Origin: Thozetella sp. PMI_491
Taxonomy: Eukaryota > Ascomycota > Sordariomycetes > Chaetosphaeriales > Chaetosphaeriaceae
Direction: 5' to 3'
Assembly (NCBI GenBank): GCA_021432635.1
Contig: MU270056.1
Location: 363,656-427,655 of the forward strand
DNA length: 64,000 bases
Part shown: positions 1-12,137 of the stretch, in pieces
Numbering within the stretch: the first letter of the stretch is position 1
Layout of the letters: the number at the start of each line of letters is the position of its first letter
The notes under the pieces: model-generated
Database searches by the model: none
What the model was told of the DNA's origin: nothing
The model's input: the letters and a program-made list of their open reading frames with translations, nothing else
Position numbers and translations under genes: made by a program

Positions 1-784
1 CCTGGCGCGGTGTGAAGCCTTCGACCGCTAGAATTTGCTGGTATATGGTTTCTGGGGAGGCAAATGCCGTCTCACAGTCTTCCAGCTTCGGGACGCTCGC
101 CGATCCGGCAGGAATAGGACTAGGGAACGGGTTGTCCGGGCTCTTCACCATGTCTGGCGGAAAGACGATGCCCCTCTTCTTGTCCAAGACCCATCCATCT
201 ACGTACTCGGCAGCCTTCGCATAGATCATCAATGCCTCAAAGTACCCCCTCCGCCACGCCTCCGGCTTGGCTGATATGTCTTTCCCAACCCCATTCTGCG
301 CCGGGCCAACCTGCTGTCCATCGACCTTGGGGTCTTCGAGGCGATCGACTGCTGCCTTGATATGTTGTATCACTGCCACCCAATCTATCACTCCCTTGGG
401 GCTTATTAGATCCCTCTGCGATACGGCCACGCGGAAGCGCACACGCGTAAGGAAACTCCATTCGTGGGGAGTCGGGAACTCCCGTTCGAGCGCTTCTTGG
501 TGGAAGGCGACCGCTAAGCCGGTGCAGGCGGCGAGGCCGATGCCAATGTATATAGCGTATTTGATGCCCAGGGTGATCTCATATCGGAGCCAGGCCTTGC
601 GCTGGGTGGTCAGAAACCGGACCCGCTGCCGGCTTGTCGTCGTCGGAACGGAGAGGAAGGGAAGCTGGGGTCGCGTCCGGAGCGGGAGCCGGGCAGGGGC
701 GTGCTGCATAAATAGTCGAGGAGAGGAGGGCCGTGGCAATGCCCGGACAAGAGCCCGGCGGATGGGGACGGGTCGGGACCGCAT
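1..784 (-). CDS. Mgr3-like mitochondrial TPR-family protein, 5' part (runs off the left edge)
   Basis: An open minus-strand frame starts at the ATG at 784-782 and stays open for 261 codons to the window edge, so the C-terminus lies outside. The first ~70 residues are rich in Arg, Pro and Ser with almost no acidic residues, as in a mitochondrial presequence. One hydrophobic segment follows at about residues 74-94 (IKYAIYIGIGLAACTGLAVAF). The next part is a soluble domain with helical, TPR-compatible stretches (DWVAVIQHIKAAVDRLED; EAWRRGYFEALMIYAKAAEY). This layout resembles fungal homologues of Mgr3, an inner-membrane adaptor of the i-AAA protease Yme1. The family call is from recalled resemblance, not a search. 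The overlapping plus-strand ORF at 267-998 is a shadow. A start at the internal Met 26 cannot be excluded. Confidence 0.62.
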   Translation of the reverse strand, partial: MRSRPVPIRRALVRALPRPSSPRLFMQHAPARLPLRTRPQLPFLSVPTTTSRQRVRFLTTQRKAWLRYEITLGIKYAIYIGIGLAACTGLAVAFHQEALEREFPTPHEWSFLTRVRFRVAVSQRDLISPKGVIDWVAVIQHIKAAVDRLEDPKVDGQQVGPAQNGVGKDISAKPEAWRRGYFEALMIYAKAAEYVDGWVLDKKRGIVFPPDMVKSPDNPFPSPIPAGSASVPKLEDCETAFASPETIYQQILAVEGFTPRQ

Positions 785-1885
785 CTTGGGCGGCCGTGGT
801 GTCGTCGACCGGCGCGCACAATTGAGCAGGAGACCGGGGACGGGCCTGCCGGGCTATGCGTCCGCGTCGTCGATTGCGCCCCCGGGGCGCAGCTGTCTGA
901 TACAACGCAAGACAGAACGAAGGCAGACACTGGTACTAAATGAGTGCCCGGGGGTTAGTTCGCTGTTCGTTTGTTCCGCAGCATCGACGAGCACGTAGAC
1001 AGGCCGGCCGTTGAGGTTTGAATCTTCACGTTGACGGGAAGGCCCGCCTTGGCAGTCCATGTCAATGCATGGCCCAAGCTCCCTAAGCCAGAACATTTGG
1101 CTGTCCATTGGCTGGGCTGCGGGACTGTGTGCGGGATGTGGTCCACAAAATACTGCTTGGAGCGCATATAGCCATTAGCGCGGGGTCTTGTATAATAGTG
1201 TGGGATACCGCGGCCTCCGGTGGCGAGCTGTAGCAGTCCTCTCCGTCGCTTGAGGGTTGTGCGCAACCTGTTCATTGATCCATGGAATAGATTGCCACAC
1301 ACTGTTGCATTTACCGGGTGGTGCATGTGCTCGAAAAGCAAGTCCTAATTCGTTCTTGGAGGAAGGGGGGAGAGACGATCCGGGTCCTCGCTGCTCGCCT
1401 GCGGCCTACCGGCAGTGGGTTGCCGCGCCAACCCAACCATCAGCCCAGCTCCCCGGGGGGAAGCCGCGATGTGCGACAGCACTGCCTTTCTGCAAACCTT
1501 GGAAATGTAAAGCTCCGTGGTCCTATCGCTGCAAAGTTTAGCAGGATCTCACGAAATTCCCTTCCCCTCCAAGCTACAGCCTTGCATCCGCGAGCTTGCG
1601 TGCGAACAAGAAGCTGATCAGCGAGATCGACGCCTACCCCTCAAATACTCTCAATCAGTGTTCAAGGATTCGTTTGGTGCGAACCTTGCATAAGAGCTTA
1701 CATTTGCGATTCGGTTTCTTCGTTTGAATGCCATAGGAGCGAGCCAAAAAGACCCCGTTAACCTTTAGTATCCTAACCCACTTGGCTGAGTATCTAGGGA
1801 CGGCCCTTTTGCACCCAGCGTGTTTTCGTAAGTCACCGGCTGGCCCAAGGACCTCACTTGATCGCAGGTAGTCTGGAACGTCAAG

Positions 1886-3221
1886 ATGCCTTTCCCAGAC
1901 TGGACAACGAAGCCAATACCCGGCCTCGCCATCTCGGCGTCCGGGCTCATCGCCCTAGCGGACCTCAGCACTATTGCCCAGCGCACCGCTATCGCCGGCG
2001 GTAGCTCATGGATGGACAGCCTGCTCCTCGCCCCAGGCCTTCAGTACCAGCAGGCCGCCGACGATCTGGTCAAGGGAGATGGAATGGACGCCATAGTCAA
2101 CGCCGTTGAGGAACGAGACGGCAAGCCCGTTACATTCCGTGTGAACAACGCGGCCACGGCTCACTACATCCAAAAGATCGCCCGCCCAGGCGAAGTGGTG
2201 ACACTGGACGTCGGAGCTCTGCCTGCAGCAAAGGCGAGATATAGGTTGAAGCGTTCAGATAGCGGAATGCGTGAGTCTCTCAGCCGCTGAAGCCGATCGG
2301 AAGACCAATGGCTGACTGGGGGGAGGTTGCAGACGCTACTGTGTGGGCTGAAGATGATATGCCAGACTTAGGCTGGGTCTCCCACGTCTTGTATCTCATG
2401 AGCCCTCTCTTGACAGTAGTGGTAATCGTTTTTCAAGTGCTCATAAAAGACTGTGAGGGTCTTCCTGCCCTGCTTCTGCGAAGGGATCCTCGCTAACTCT
2501 CGCTGTCAGGGTGGGCTCTTGCTCTTATCGGGCTGTTGATGACATCCCGGATGCTCAACATTTGGGTCATAAAGCAGCGGTCAAAACCTCGACCGAGAAA
2601 GAGGCGCCAAAGCAACCAGGACGGGGCTTGTGGCGCGCCGGAGCGGACAGAGTATGTCGTCAGGCTCGGCGGCGGGGATTCGAGCGTGCGACTGCGGGGT
2701 ACGCCCGACGACCTTGAGGCCATCACCAAGGAAGCCTGGCTGCGGGCAAAGACGCACGTTGAAGGCTACCTGGAGGCCATGGCCAAGTTGCTGGTCTACA
2801 TGGTCGCCGCGCTGTCAGGGAACATGACGCAGCTGGGGTCCATCATCACTATGGGTCTGCTCATCGTGTCGGCCGGACTTCTGGCCCTAAGCAATTCCAA
2901 CGCCAAGTCCTTCCGGATGAACGGGCGTGTCGCTGCGCCGCGAGCACCCGATGATGACAGCAGCAATGAGGCCCAGCACGGCACGAAGTGGGACCCCCCT
3001 TACCCGCACGGCCGTCCCGGGGACGACGATAAACGCACCGAGTCCTGGCCGAGCAGCAGCGACGGTACCGGCTTCACAGGGATGGACGACTGGGCCGAGA
3101 AAGGGCAGATTGGACGCGCGGTTCGGACCAGCTGTGAGCACCCCATGCCCCTAACTCACTCAACCAGCACCACTAACCCTGTGCCACAGACCCGTTTGAC
3201 GATTCCGTCGACTACAGTTGA
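1886..3221 (+). CDS. Predicted multi-pass membrane protein, four exons, function unknown
   Basis: Reconstructed as join(1886..2270, 2333..2452, 2510..3133, 3190..3221), giving 386 residues. Each intron (62, 57 and 56 nt) starts with GTGAG, has a CTGAC/CTAAC branch sequence and ends in CAG, and the reading phase is kept throughout. The N-terminal ~128 residues are soluble. Hydrophobic stretches follow: VLYLMSPLLTVVVIVFQVLI, then WWALALIGLLM, then a longer pair after residue 270 (LLVYMVAALSG; GSIITMGLLIVSAGLLAL). The ~80-residue tail is hydrophilic, rich in Asp, Ser and Pro, and probably disordered. A conserved-looking soluble stretch (TEYVVRLGGGDSSVRLRG) lies between the membrane segments. No enzymatic motif is visible. 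I recognise it only as the kind of integral membrane protein often left hypothetical in Sordariomycete genomes. It converges with the sedolisin gene. Confidence 0.72.
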
Positions 3222-3769
3222 GATTCAAACCTTTGTGCGGGTGTGGTGTAACCGAAACTATCGTGTGGGTCTGGACATTACGTGTACTCGGAGTTTGGCT
3301 TTCGAGGTCTGGAGAATGGTGTCTCGGATGTGCTTCGGTCAGGGTCCACAGAAGGTTGCTTGTTTGTATACGTAGACGGCGTTTTTGGGACGGCGGAGCT
3401 CAGTAGCCCATCTCGGCTACGAGCTGCGACGTCCAGGGAGATGTCCAAGACCGTCTTCCCCCTTCGATACCCTAAGGAAACGAGCAATAAACGGCAGAAT
3501 AGCGTTCGCAGCATGAGACGTAAGTGTGATGTCCTATATTCACGGCCAAATGCCTAGATGATACATATATTTGAAAATGGTAACCGATTGGTACGGCCTA
3601 CCTCCGTACCTGTAATAGCCCATCCACAAGATCTCGGGGATTGAGGTTACACGTTGCCTCAAATATCCTCCGGTCTAGGTGCACTTTACCTGGACGCCGT
3701 ATACCCTCCGTCGTCGCATGCCCCCCCCATAATCATTATTAATACTCTTTTCTAGTCAAAGTCAGGTGT

Positions 3770-5916
3770 CTACTGAAGACTCAAGAAGAGCTTTTCCATC
3801 TGCGGATAATTCGGCGTTCTACGTTTCCCGGTTAGCCCAGCCGCGATCGTATGGCGGATGAATAGAACAAGGATTAACTCACCCGAGCCCGGTAACGGGA
3901 TCCCAGCCTGGTACGGCCTCGAAGCCGTTGGTGCCACAGCCGGGGTTCTTGCCGTTCGTCACGTCATTTAGCACCTGCGGGTTTGCGTATAGGGCCGGGT
4001 TGATGAAGCCGACCGGGCTCTTGCCCGCCTCAATGCGCTTCTCATTGATTAGGTTGATGATGGCACCGAACGTCGGGGCCGAGGCTTGCTCCAGATTAGC
4101 GACTGCCACAGACAAGTGCTACGGCACGCAGATGCCACGCTTTGGGGTCATCTTACCAGAAGTTCCGAAGGAGAGCGAGAAGTTGCCGTCCACCGCGGTG
4201 ACATAATTGGCACCGTTGGCTGAAACATCCGGGAACCCTCGGACGGTCTTGGAGTTGTTGAAACGGTCTTGGCCGTACGGCGGGGCCGAGTTGGCGAAGT
4301 AGTTCGCAATAGCAGTCTTCTGGTACGAGGGCATCTCGAAGACGTTCGAGAAGCCGCCGCCCGAAAAGATGACGGTCTCGCACGCGCTCTCAGGGGTGTG
4401 CACAGTCGAGCCATTGATAATCTCAGTCGCGCCAACGCTCGTGATGTATGGGCACGATCCCGGGAACGAGGCTGCTGCTCGTTAGATCTACAATCTTTGT
4501 AAGGAAGAGTGGGCGAGACTCACGGTTGAAGATACCAGTAGACCCGTTGTTGTAAGCCCCGGTCACACTGTCGACGCAGGCGCCTCCATTTCCAGCGACA
4601 CCGAAGTCGCCGGACGAGTAGAGAACCGTGACACCCTGGAGGCCCATCTTCATATACTCGGCACACTGTCGCTGCTCATACCTCGAGCTCAGGTCAGCTT
4701 CGTTGTAGGAATAGCTCGTCGAGATGACATTGGTGGCCTGGAAGGTGCCGCAGCCGACCTGGGTCGAATACTGGCCGTCGAGGTTGGGGTCCTTGGAGTT
4801 CCCGCCTTGGAACTGGCAGAAGCTGCCGTCGAGCGCGCTCAAGAAGTTGTTGAAGCTGGCGCCCTGGACCAGATCGCCGACCTGGTACAGCGTCGCCTGC
4901 TGGGGGAAGATCAGGGTCATGGCAAACTCGAGATCGAGGGCAGACTCGCCGTTGAAGTTGAAGCTCTTGTTGGTCTGCTGGACGACGCCGTTGGCGACAA
5001 GGCTCACGATGGGGGGCTTCCCGACGAGCTGATTTTGGAACTGCCTGAAGAACAAGTCCAGGTCTGACTGGAGGAACGCCTGCGGCGTGTACTCGACGAT
5101 GCCCATGGTGTTGTTCGACGCCGACAGGGTCCCGGGCGGCGTAGCATACAGCGCGCGGAGACACTCGGGCGTGATCATCATGTCGCACTGGTCCAAGTTC
5201 ATCAGGGCGTTGACGACAGTGGCTCCCTGCTTGGGGTTGCTGCCGCTGTTCGGGTCGCCGAGGATGCCGACTCCCGGTCCGGGAGGAAGCGCCCTCTTCC
5301 GGAGCTCATCACTGCGGTCTTCATCGAGAGGGACCTGCTTCTTGCCCTTGTCGTGGCCCACCCGCTGGTCGAAGTGGATAGTCGGGGTGATGATGTCGAT
5401 GTGCTCCGCAAGATGCTCGGGCACGTGGTACTTGTCGCACGCGACATGGCTGTTGCCGTGGTAGTCGTGCTTGTAGACATGGTAGGTCGTCTTGAGGAGG
5501 CGCTCCATCTCGCGCACCGTGGCGTTGAAGTTGATCCAGTTCCTACCGTTGGCCAGCCTCGTCCGGGTCGGGTGGATGCCCTCCAGCTCCAGCCACTCCT
5601 TGACCAGGTCGACAGTCTCCTGCTTGGGAGCGAACGTCTCCCGGATCTGGTCCGGCGTCCAGTGCTTGCCGTAGTTCGGCGAGCTCGGGTGCGATACGTC
5701 CATGATGAACTCCTCGGCTCGGTGGAGGTTGCTCTGCGTCAGGCCAATCTGGACGGGCAGGATGGCCTCATGATGCAGGCGGGACGACCGGCTCCAGTGG
5801 CGCCGGCCGACCGGACTCTCCTCGTGGACGATGTGCCGGGTCGACCTCCGCAGCGGCTTGGCGTCTGCGGCTACCGCCAGGGTAGCCAGTATGCTGGTGA
5901 ACACGTTGAACCGCAT
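3770..5916 (-). CDS. Secreted sedolisin-family (S53) serine carboxyl peptidase, tripeptidyl-peptidase type
   Basis: Spliced as complement(3770..3818, 3883..4084, 4157..4471, 4524..5916), 652 residues. The ~20-residue N-terminus (MRFNVFTSILATLAVAADA) is a signal peptide. Residues ~40-200 form the kumamolisin-type propeptide. The catalytic domain begins near residue 210. The S53 triad is visible: Glu324 and Asp328 in GESALDLE, the oxyanion Asp437 in SSGDFG, and Ser569 in GTSASAP. The nucleophile motif is split by an intron and is restored only by taking the acceptor after CTGGAGCAAG. The C-terminal Ca-binding signature is WDPVTGLGTPN. Intron 1 (4472-4523) rejoins NPSFPGSCPY, a conserved sedolisin stretch. 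Fungal members are secreted acid proteases that release peptides, often tripeptides, from proteins. No regulatory site was identified upstream. Confidence 0.93.
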
Positions 5917-7358
5917 CTTGTTGACTCGTTGCTCCAGGTCAACCCAAGTCGCAGCACCGCCAGAGGAGAAGGGACCAAGATGGCGACCGGCCCCGGCGGC
6001 GCGGGCTCGTTGTTATGTTGCAAGCACCTATCCATCCCATCCCACCTCGGGACCCCCACAGGTTGCATGGGGCGGTGCCCCTCCGTAGAAGGTAGAGCTT
6101 CCTCGGGGAGCCCATCGCAAGACAGCTATGAAACCAGTTTCAGAGAAGGACGTTGACCTTCCCGGCCGGCTAGTGGGTTTTAGCGAGGAGCTCGAGCAGC
6201 CAGCAAGCATCCCGACCCCACTGATCGCGCGGCCGGCGGGAGCGGGCGGGGAGCATTGGGACTGGACTGCCCCCCCGGTTCCTCCTCATTGGGCGCGGCC
6301 CTGACGTCGCAGGAGGCTCAATCCGTCGCGGTTGGAGCCGTTCTGCCGGGCTTCGCATGGATCACCCTTGGGGTCATCGAGGCGGGTGGTAGCTCGTTAT
6401 CGGGCCCCCCCTGCACGGCATTCACTGGGGGCGCATCAAACAAGTCTTGACTGCACAGATGTTCCATGAAACCCTAGCCGGGCGACGGCACCACAGCGGG
6501 GTCCCGCTTCCCTAGCAAACAGCCGAGCCCCCGTCTGGCGCAATCGCAATGCGGTCTACCGGTAAGATCTCTCGGATCGGAAGCTTGCCTATCTCTCTTC
6601 CCGCCTCCCTGCCCGGCAGAAATTCCCTTTACATCTGGCTTGGTACAGTACTGTAGAGTTGGGGTTCAGGGTCCGCTGTTTAATATGTAGAAATACTTCG
6701 AGAGTAAGACAAAAAGTGGGCCCTGGATTGTGCGTGGCTTTTTGTCGTTATATGCTCCCTCAGCACTACTGAACGTGCAGTTTCAGCGACCGCTTTTTTA
6801 GTATAGAATATTTTTAGGGTTGGTCAAAAGTGGAGTTGGACAGCGTTCGGCGTTCAATTTCAAAGTATCACTGGAGCGACTCCCTTAACATAAATTGGAT
6901 TCGGCTTGGCGCTTGATCCAAGCGATACTATGTAGTCTCGATGGCTCAGTATCGTGCTGTGAAGTCAAAGTTCAGGTTCAAGACCCACTTTTTCGATAAG
7001 ATCGTAGGTAGCTTACTGTAAGCGCCTTAGTATCAGTGCTAGTTATTATTTGTTGAACAGCCAGGTAAGTTGTATTGATGGCTCCTGAGAGTACTTCCAC
7101 TGCCAACTTGGCAACAATCTATCCACACCACAGATTTAACCACTGGATTTCATCTGCGGAAGCTCAAAGCACTAAATGACTTTACTTACAGTAGCGCATG
7201 ACATCTCTGGATAGTTAATGAAAAGAGAACATATGTCATGTTCAAAGCGTGACCAATATTGTGTATGCAATGCATATCAACGATCTACATTATCTTTCGC
7301 AATCATTGCAAGCGAGCTGACCACAGAAATACATTTATTAATTAGCATTCGCAGCTAT
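5917..7358. other. Intergenic spacer, no gene recognised
   Basis: About 1.4 kb between the 5' end of the sedolisin gene and the 3' end of the HET-ankyrin gene. The first 600 bases are GC-rich and serve at least as the sedolisin promoter and leader. From about 6600 the sequence turns clearly AT-richer, which continues into the HET gene. ORFs here are short and lack any recognisable motif. A weak tRNA-like patch near 6940-7010 was judged not to be a tRNA. Confidence 0.6.
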
Positions 7359-9617
7359 TTAGACTGCCAGGAGAAGCAGTGTATCCCCATCCTCGTCCTG
7401 AGCATCGATATCAGCACCATTCTCTACCAAAACCCCAAAGATCGACGCACTCCCCCCAACGACCGCAGCCATCGATGGAGTCCACCCGAATATAGACCTA
7501 GAATCAACAGCGGTTCCATACTTTATCAAGAGACGCACCACATCAATATGTCCCTGTCCTGCTGCTAAATGCAGTGGAGTCCATCCAAACAAAGATTTCG
7601 AGTCTAGTAGAACGCCTTTCTGGGCTAGGTAGTCTACCACCACGGTATGCCCTCCCCTAGACGCGACAGCAAGCAATGATTCTCCCCATTCATTTTGATA
7701 TTCCATATAAGCCCCATTATCGACAAGTTCGGTTAAAAGGTTGATATCACCAGTCTCAGCTGCATGCAAAGATGGCAATCGCTCTATGTCATTATGGAGA
7801 TTGGGAACTTGATGTTCGTTAGCTAGTGTGGCTATTGCTGTCTCATCCTTGTCGAGTATCGCTCGTGCTAATTTGATTGCTACAGAATCGCTTGGCGGAT
7901 TGTGCACAAGATTTTGATCTGCAGAATCATCTGCATCGCCCGGCTTCTTTGAACTGGCAACAAGGAGAACGTAACCAGCGTCGAGGGCAGTCTCGAAAAC
8001 CTCGTTATGATCGTTCACTGAGGTGTCAAGATTTGGCGTGTTCGCTAGTAGCGCGAGCAGAACTTCAGAATCTGATCCATTCGTTCTAATTCGATCGAAC
8101 TCGTCATCTTCGAATTGAAGTTGGACTTTAACTATCCCATAGAGTAGCTTCATAATCTCTTTACCGTGCGGATCACTCATCCAAAGCCTCGTTGCTTTCT
8201 CGCCTTGTATTTTTAGCTCTTGGTCGGGCTTTGGAGATATCTCTCTGAGTATATCTAGCCCTGTTGCACGATTCTCAGCTAATGCAACAACGACTTCTTC
8301 CGTGAATATAATCTGTTCACGGCATATTTGTACCATGGTTCGCATCAGGTCTATGCCGAAATCTGTGCTCTTCGCAATACCAAGAAGAGTCTTTTCTGTA
8401 ATAGCAAAGTTCTGTTCCAGAGAATTCAATCATAATACTTATAAACAGTATTATATAATTTCGTGATAGTACATACCTGGATGTTTTGTTTTCTTTGGGG
8501 AAGAAACTTCTGGATGGAGGGATAATCGGAGGATTCTACCAAATGTTCAAGAAGTCTGGTGTCGAGCGTCTCCAGTTCGGAAAGGAAGCCGTCTATAGTG
8601 TTGTAACTGCACAACTTCTCTGGCACAGAATCAATGTCGCAGAAGCAAATATGCGAAATTACAGCGCGAATGATATCGCCGATAGACTTGCTGTAATCCG
8701 GTCTTAGCTGGCCATGTCCCGCACTCTTTGAACAAAGTCCGAGTAAAGCGAAGATGCGATCTATTGGGTTGGTTGCTTCAGCCGCACGGAATCTCTTGAG
8801 AAGGCTGTAAAGGTCAGCGTTGTCCGCTACCTTCCTCATCGGGCTGGGCATGAGCTCGAGAACCGCCTGGCAGTGGGCCGACGTATTAACACCAACGAAA
8901 TGAGTGCTCATCGCAAAATAGTGAACGGGTATTGATGTTCTGCCGCATAAAACATATGCAGAACGAGCATTGCCAACTTCCTGGAGAATCCATGCTCTTC
9001 GGAACCAACTGTGTGAAAGGAACATGTCAAAGCTATGACAAAGTTCCCCGGCATCCATTTGATGTAGTGTACTGATTTGTGCCTTTTTCCATGCAAGGGA
9101 CCAGCGAGGATCATTGAATTGCAATTTGAGTTTTGGCGACTCGTTTTGAAGGGCTGTCGCAGCTTTCATTACATGGTCCGAGTGTTTAGTTGCCTTCCCA
9201 AGCCATATGATGACAAGTCTCGCATTAGTGTATATATCTTTCATATGGGCGACCTGGTGCGACTTTTCTGCCTCGCACTTTTGGTTGATACAAATACCGT
9301 CAACCCAGAAATATCCAGGATCGTACCACAGGTGACGGTGTTCCGCCGCACGTAGAGAGTCGAGCATAGTAAAGACACTTTCTGTAACAGGGAATTTATA
9401 TTCCCCGATGAAAATGTATTTATTCTTAATCCCAGCGATAAGATATCGCAATATAAGGAATTGACTCAGTGTTGTCCAGGACGGCTTCGATGAGCTCACA
9501 CTTGATGTCGCCGTGCCGCTTATCCTCCAAGCGAAGGAGTCGGAATTTTGGTGGATCATCACAAAACTGTGGGCGATCATCGTGAAGCACTTTATGTTGG
9601 AAGGTCTCTGACGCCAT
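7359..9617 (-). pseudogene. HET-domain plus ankyrin-repeat protein, interrupted by one frameshift
   Basis: The HET (heterokaryon incompatibility) domain begins at the ATG at 9617 and reads to ...IPYIAISYRW. It hits TAA at 9428-9426, while the continuation KNKYIFIGEYKFPVTESV is open one base out of phase from about 9431. No splice signal fits in the few bases between, so a small indel at ~9431 is the simplest reading. The rest of HET is intact (YFWVDGICINQ; WFRRAWILQEVGNA). An intron at 8412-8476 (GTATGT...CAG) joins QRKQNIQ to NFAITEK. The C-terminal half has about four ankyrin repeats (GWTPLHLAAGQGHIDVVRLL and relatives). HET proteins trigger cell death on non-self fusion in ascomycetes; here that is inference. 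Everything apart from the one lesion looks functional, so a sequencing error or allelic null is possible. Confidence 0.8.
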
Positions 9618-12137
9618 ATTCTGGGTTGCATAAGGGCTATTTCGATTTGGAAGCAATGTATTAGAAAGCGAAGAAAACTAACCGAGAACAGCTTGTGTCA
9701 GCAGGGGGGCCAAATCCACAATAAATACAGAATAGCGCAGAGGTGCAATCTGCAGATCCTGCCTAATCCGGGCTGAACGTGGAGAGTCTCGGGCTCTCAG
9801 TCAGCCTTACAAGGCGTTGCGTCAGGCATAAAAACCCATGGGACGAGACGGTTGACAACTCTAGCAATATTCAGCGGGCAGCGCGAGGAGCGGAAGAAAC
9901 AGGTTTGGCTATATCTTCAATCGAAAATCTTCGCAGGAGCGATGTTTAAGTATTATGCTTAGAGATTGAGAGCAGAGTATGTGCTTAAGAACAGAAGTAT
10001 TTCCTCCAGGGTTGTCCGCATTGACCTAGCGAAAGCCTTCTAACTCTTCGTTCGAGGTACTCTACCATTCAGTAAGACAGTAGATAAGGCCAGATTGGTA
10101 CGAGGCTTAGCGGGAAATATTTCCCTGCCTTCAATGTTGATCATGGAGAGACGTATTGTTCTGGCTCTCCAGTGCCGTCAGGAGCTTACGTTGAACCTCA
10201 TTTATTACCACAAGCTTCATTGCTGCCCCGATTTAATCGAAAAGTGGCTCCTTGTTGAAGTAGCGACCAATGCCCCTCCATTTTAGGCTCCGTTAAGGTC
10301 AGAATATATGGTGACTCAGTGTACCTAAGAGATGCACTGCCCCTAACTACTTTGGGTTCTTGCCAAGAAAAGTTTATATATCAACAAGTGGACGCTGAAC
10401 CTGCACGTCACAATATTCAAGTCCAGTTATGGCGTGACTCATGCAACCCCTAGTTTCTGGACCTCTGCAACTGGCTCGCACACAGCCAAAAGAGGTACTG
10501 GGCGCTGTTTGTCCATTATGGGCCGTAGGCTAGACCAGAAGTCTGTATAACGGTAGCAAGAAAGCGCCAGCTGATGGCCTGGAATTATAAAACGGACAGG
10601 AGGATGTAAAATTGCTCCACTGTCCCGTCTCTCGGTGCTATCTTTCTCTCCCAGTACATTCAAACTACAGACTCGATTATAACACATTAAACCCGTATCA
10701 CACAAAATAGAATAGGAAGGTGCCTTTTGCAGCATGTCCAGGCGATTACGGCCTTCTTCACTCTGTTGTTGCTATCTATGGCGCAGAGAGTCACAACCAG
10801 GAAGCACGTTAGAAACGACTTAGCCAGGGGTTCAGTAGCCTCGAGAACTCCTTGCGGCGCGCACTGCACTCACCGGCCGGCTAATAGCTGGATGGTGACG
10901 GCTGCAGTGGCGGCGAGCTGGAGAACCGACCTCACAGCGTTAGCTCCATTGGCACAGTCCAATGAATTATAGCAAAATTTTCAAGGTGCCTAGCGGCGTG
11001 CGCACCTACGTGTCGGTAGTTGATAGCAAATCATATGCTAGAAATCGTACTTCAACAGGCAGGAGTATATCTTGATCGAGAATGGTTCTAGAGTACGTCG
11101 CCCCTATCCTTCATTGTCGTCGTTGACCAGTGGGCAGGCAGAAGATGCGTCGCAGGTAATGCCTCAACGCGTCTAGCTTCACACCTCTATGGACATGTCT
11201 TAACTTCCTCTGTCGGTACTCGTGGAGTGCTGATTGGAGTATCGCTTCGTTCGGTCCCAGTTCACTGCCTTGTCGATTTTGCAGAGAGAGATAGCGGCCC
11301 AAATTTCGTGCACCGAGGTATGATTCCTTAATGCTTGCTTGTGAAGAATGCGTTTTGAAGGCTCCGTCAGAAATTGGCGGATGTTGGTCGGCTACCAAGG
11401 CAGATGCCAGAAAAGAAACTCCCAGTTCCCGTCAGGCGACCCAAAGTCCCTGAACCCACATCTGACCCAGCTCTCGCCACCGTCATCTCTCCACACTAGA
11501 GATAAGTACCGATACCCATCTGACAGGCCCAGAATCCCAAGACGCACCCCCTGGCTTAGCACCCTATCCGACAGCAATGATGACCCCAACCAAGCCTTCT
11601 TCCCTTCCAGTGCTGATTGCGCCCCTCTCCCCCTGTTGTCGCCATCTGCGGGAACCCGCCGTAGCCCCTCCCCCCCTACTGAAGCCCTCAACTGCCCAAA
11701 TGACTTCGGCAGACAACGTCACGCCCGACCTTCCACACCCATGTAAACGGAAGCTTCGAGCTCGCCATGGAGGAGAACGAGGCCCCCGCGCCTTTGGATC
11801 GGATCCTTTACGTGAGGTCTGTCTACTGGGGTGGCGTTTCTTGGCATGCATGAGGACCAGAAGGGAAGTTTTTGGGACGCATGCTTAGACAAAAAGGGAG
11901 GTTTCCAGCTCGCAAGCGCTACTTGGAAAATGTTGAAAAGCTGGGCTATGTCGCTAGATTCGCACAAATAAGACTCGCCTGGGCGAATTGCTAATGATGG
12001 AAGACTTTAGAAGATACTAGAATAGAGTAAATAACTATAAATCTAATCATTCCCCCTGACCCATCTTGTGCCACGCTATGATAGGGAAAAAAAATGATTA
12101 GGAATTTAAAAGGAAAGGTAAAAAGGGATTCCCTATT
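9618..12137. other. Spacer between two HET genes, no supported gene
   Basis: About 2.5 kb of mixed composition. The ORFs are short and give no domain-like translation. A plus-strand stretch at ~11760-11950 has short readable blocks (for example ELAMEENEAPAPLDRILYVR) that run into stops in every frame, so it may be a gene relic, but I cannot name it. The last ~130 bases (12000-12130) are AT-rich. Confidence 0.5.

Noticed and set aside
267-998. A 243-codon plus-strand ORF at the left edge.
   Set aside because: It is antisense to the Mgr3-like coding frame and its translation is Arg/Ser-rich with no recognisable pattern.
6935-7015. A tRNA-like pattern: an A-box-like TGGCTCAGTA and a B-box-like GGTTCAAGACC, with a possible 7-base anticodon-type loop between.
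   Set aside because: The T stem does not pair, the variable region is missing and no matching acceptor stem is visible. At most it is a degenerate tRNA-derived fragment.
10369-10400. Resemblance to 21575-21606: both contain AAGTTTATATATC and, after a short gap, GGACGCTG.
   Set aside because: Only about 20 aligned bases in AT-rich DNA; too short to claim a dispersed repeat or transposon end without a genome-wide search.
11564-11967. Several overlapping frames on both strands with short readable blocks, e.g. a plus-strand MEENEAPAPLDRILYVR.
   Set aside because: Every frame is soon interrupted and no block matches a family I know; not enough to call a gene or pseudogene.
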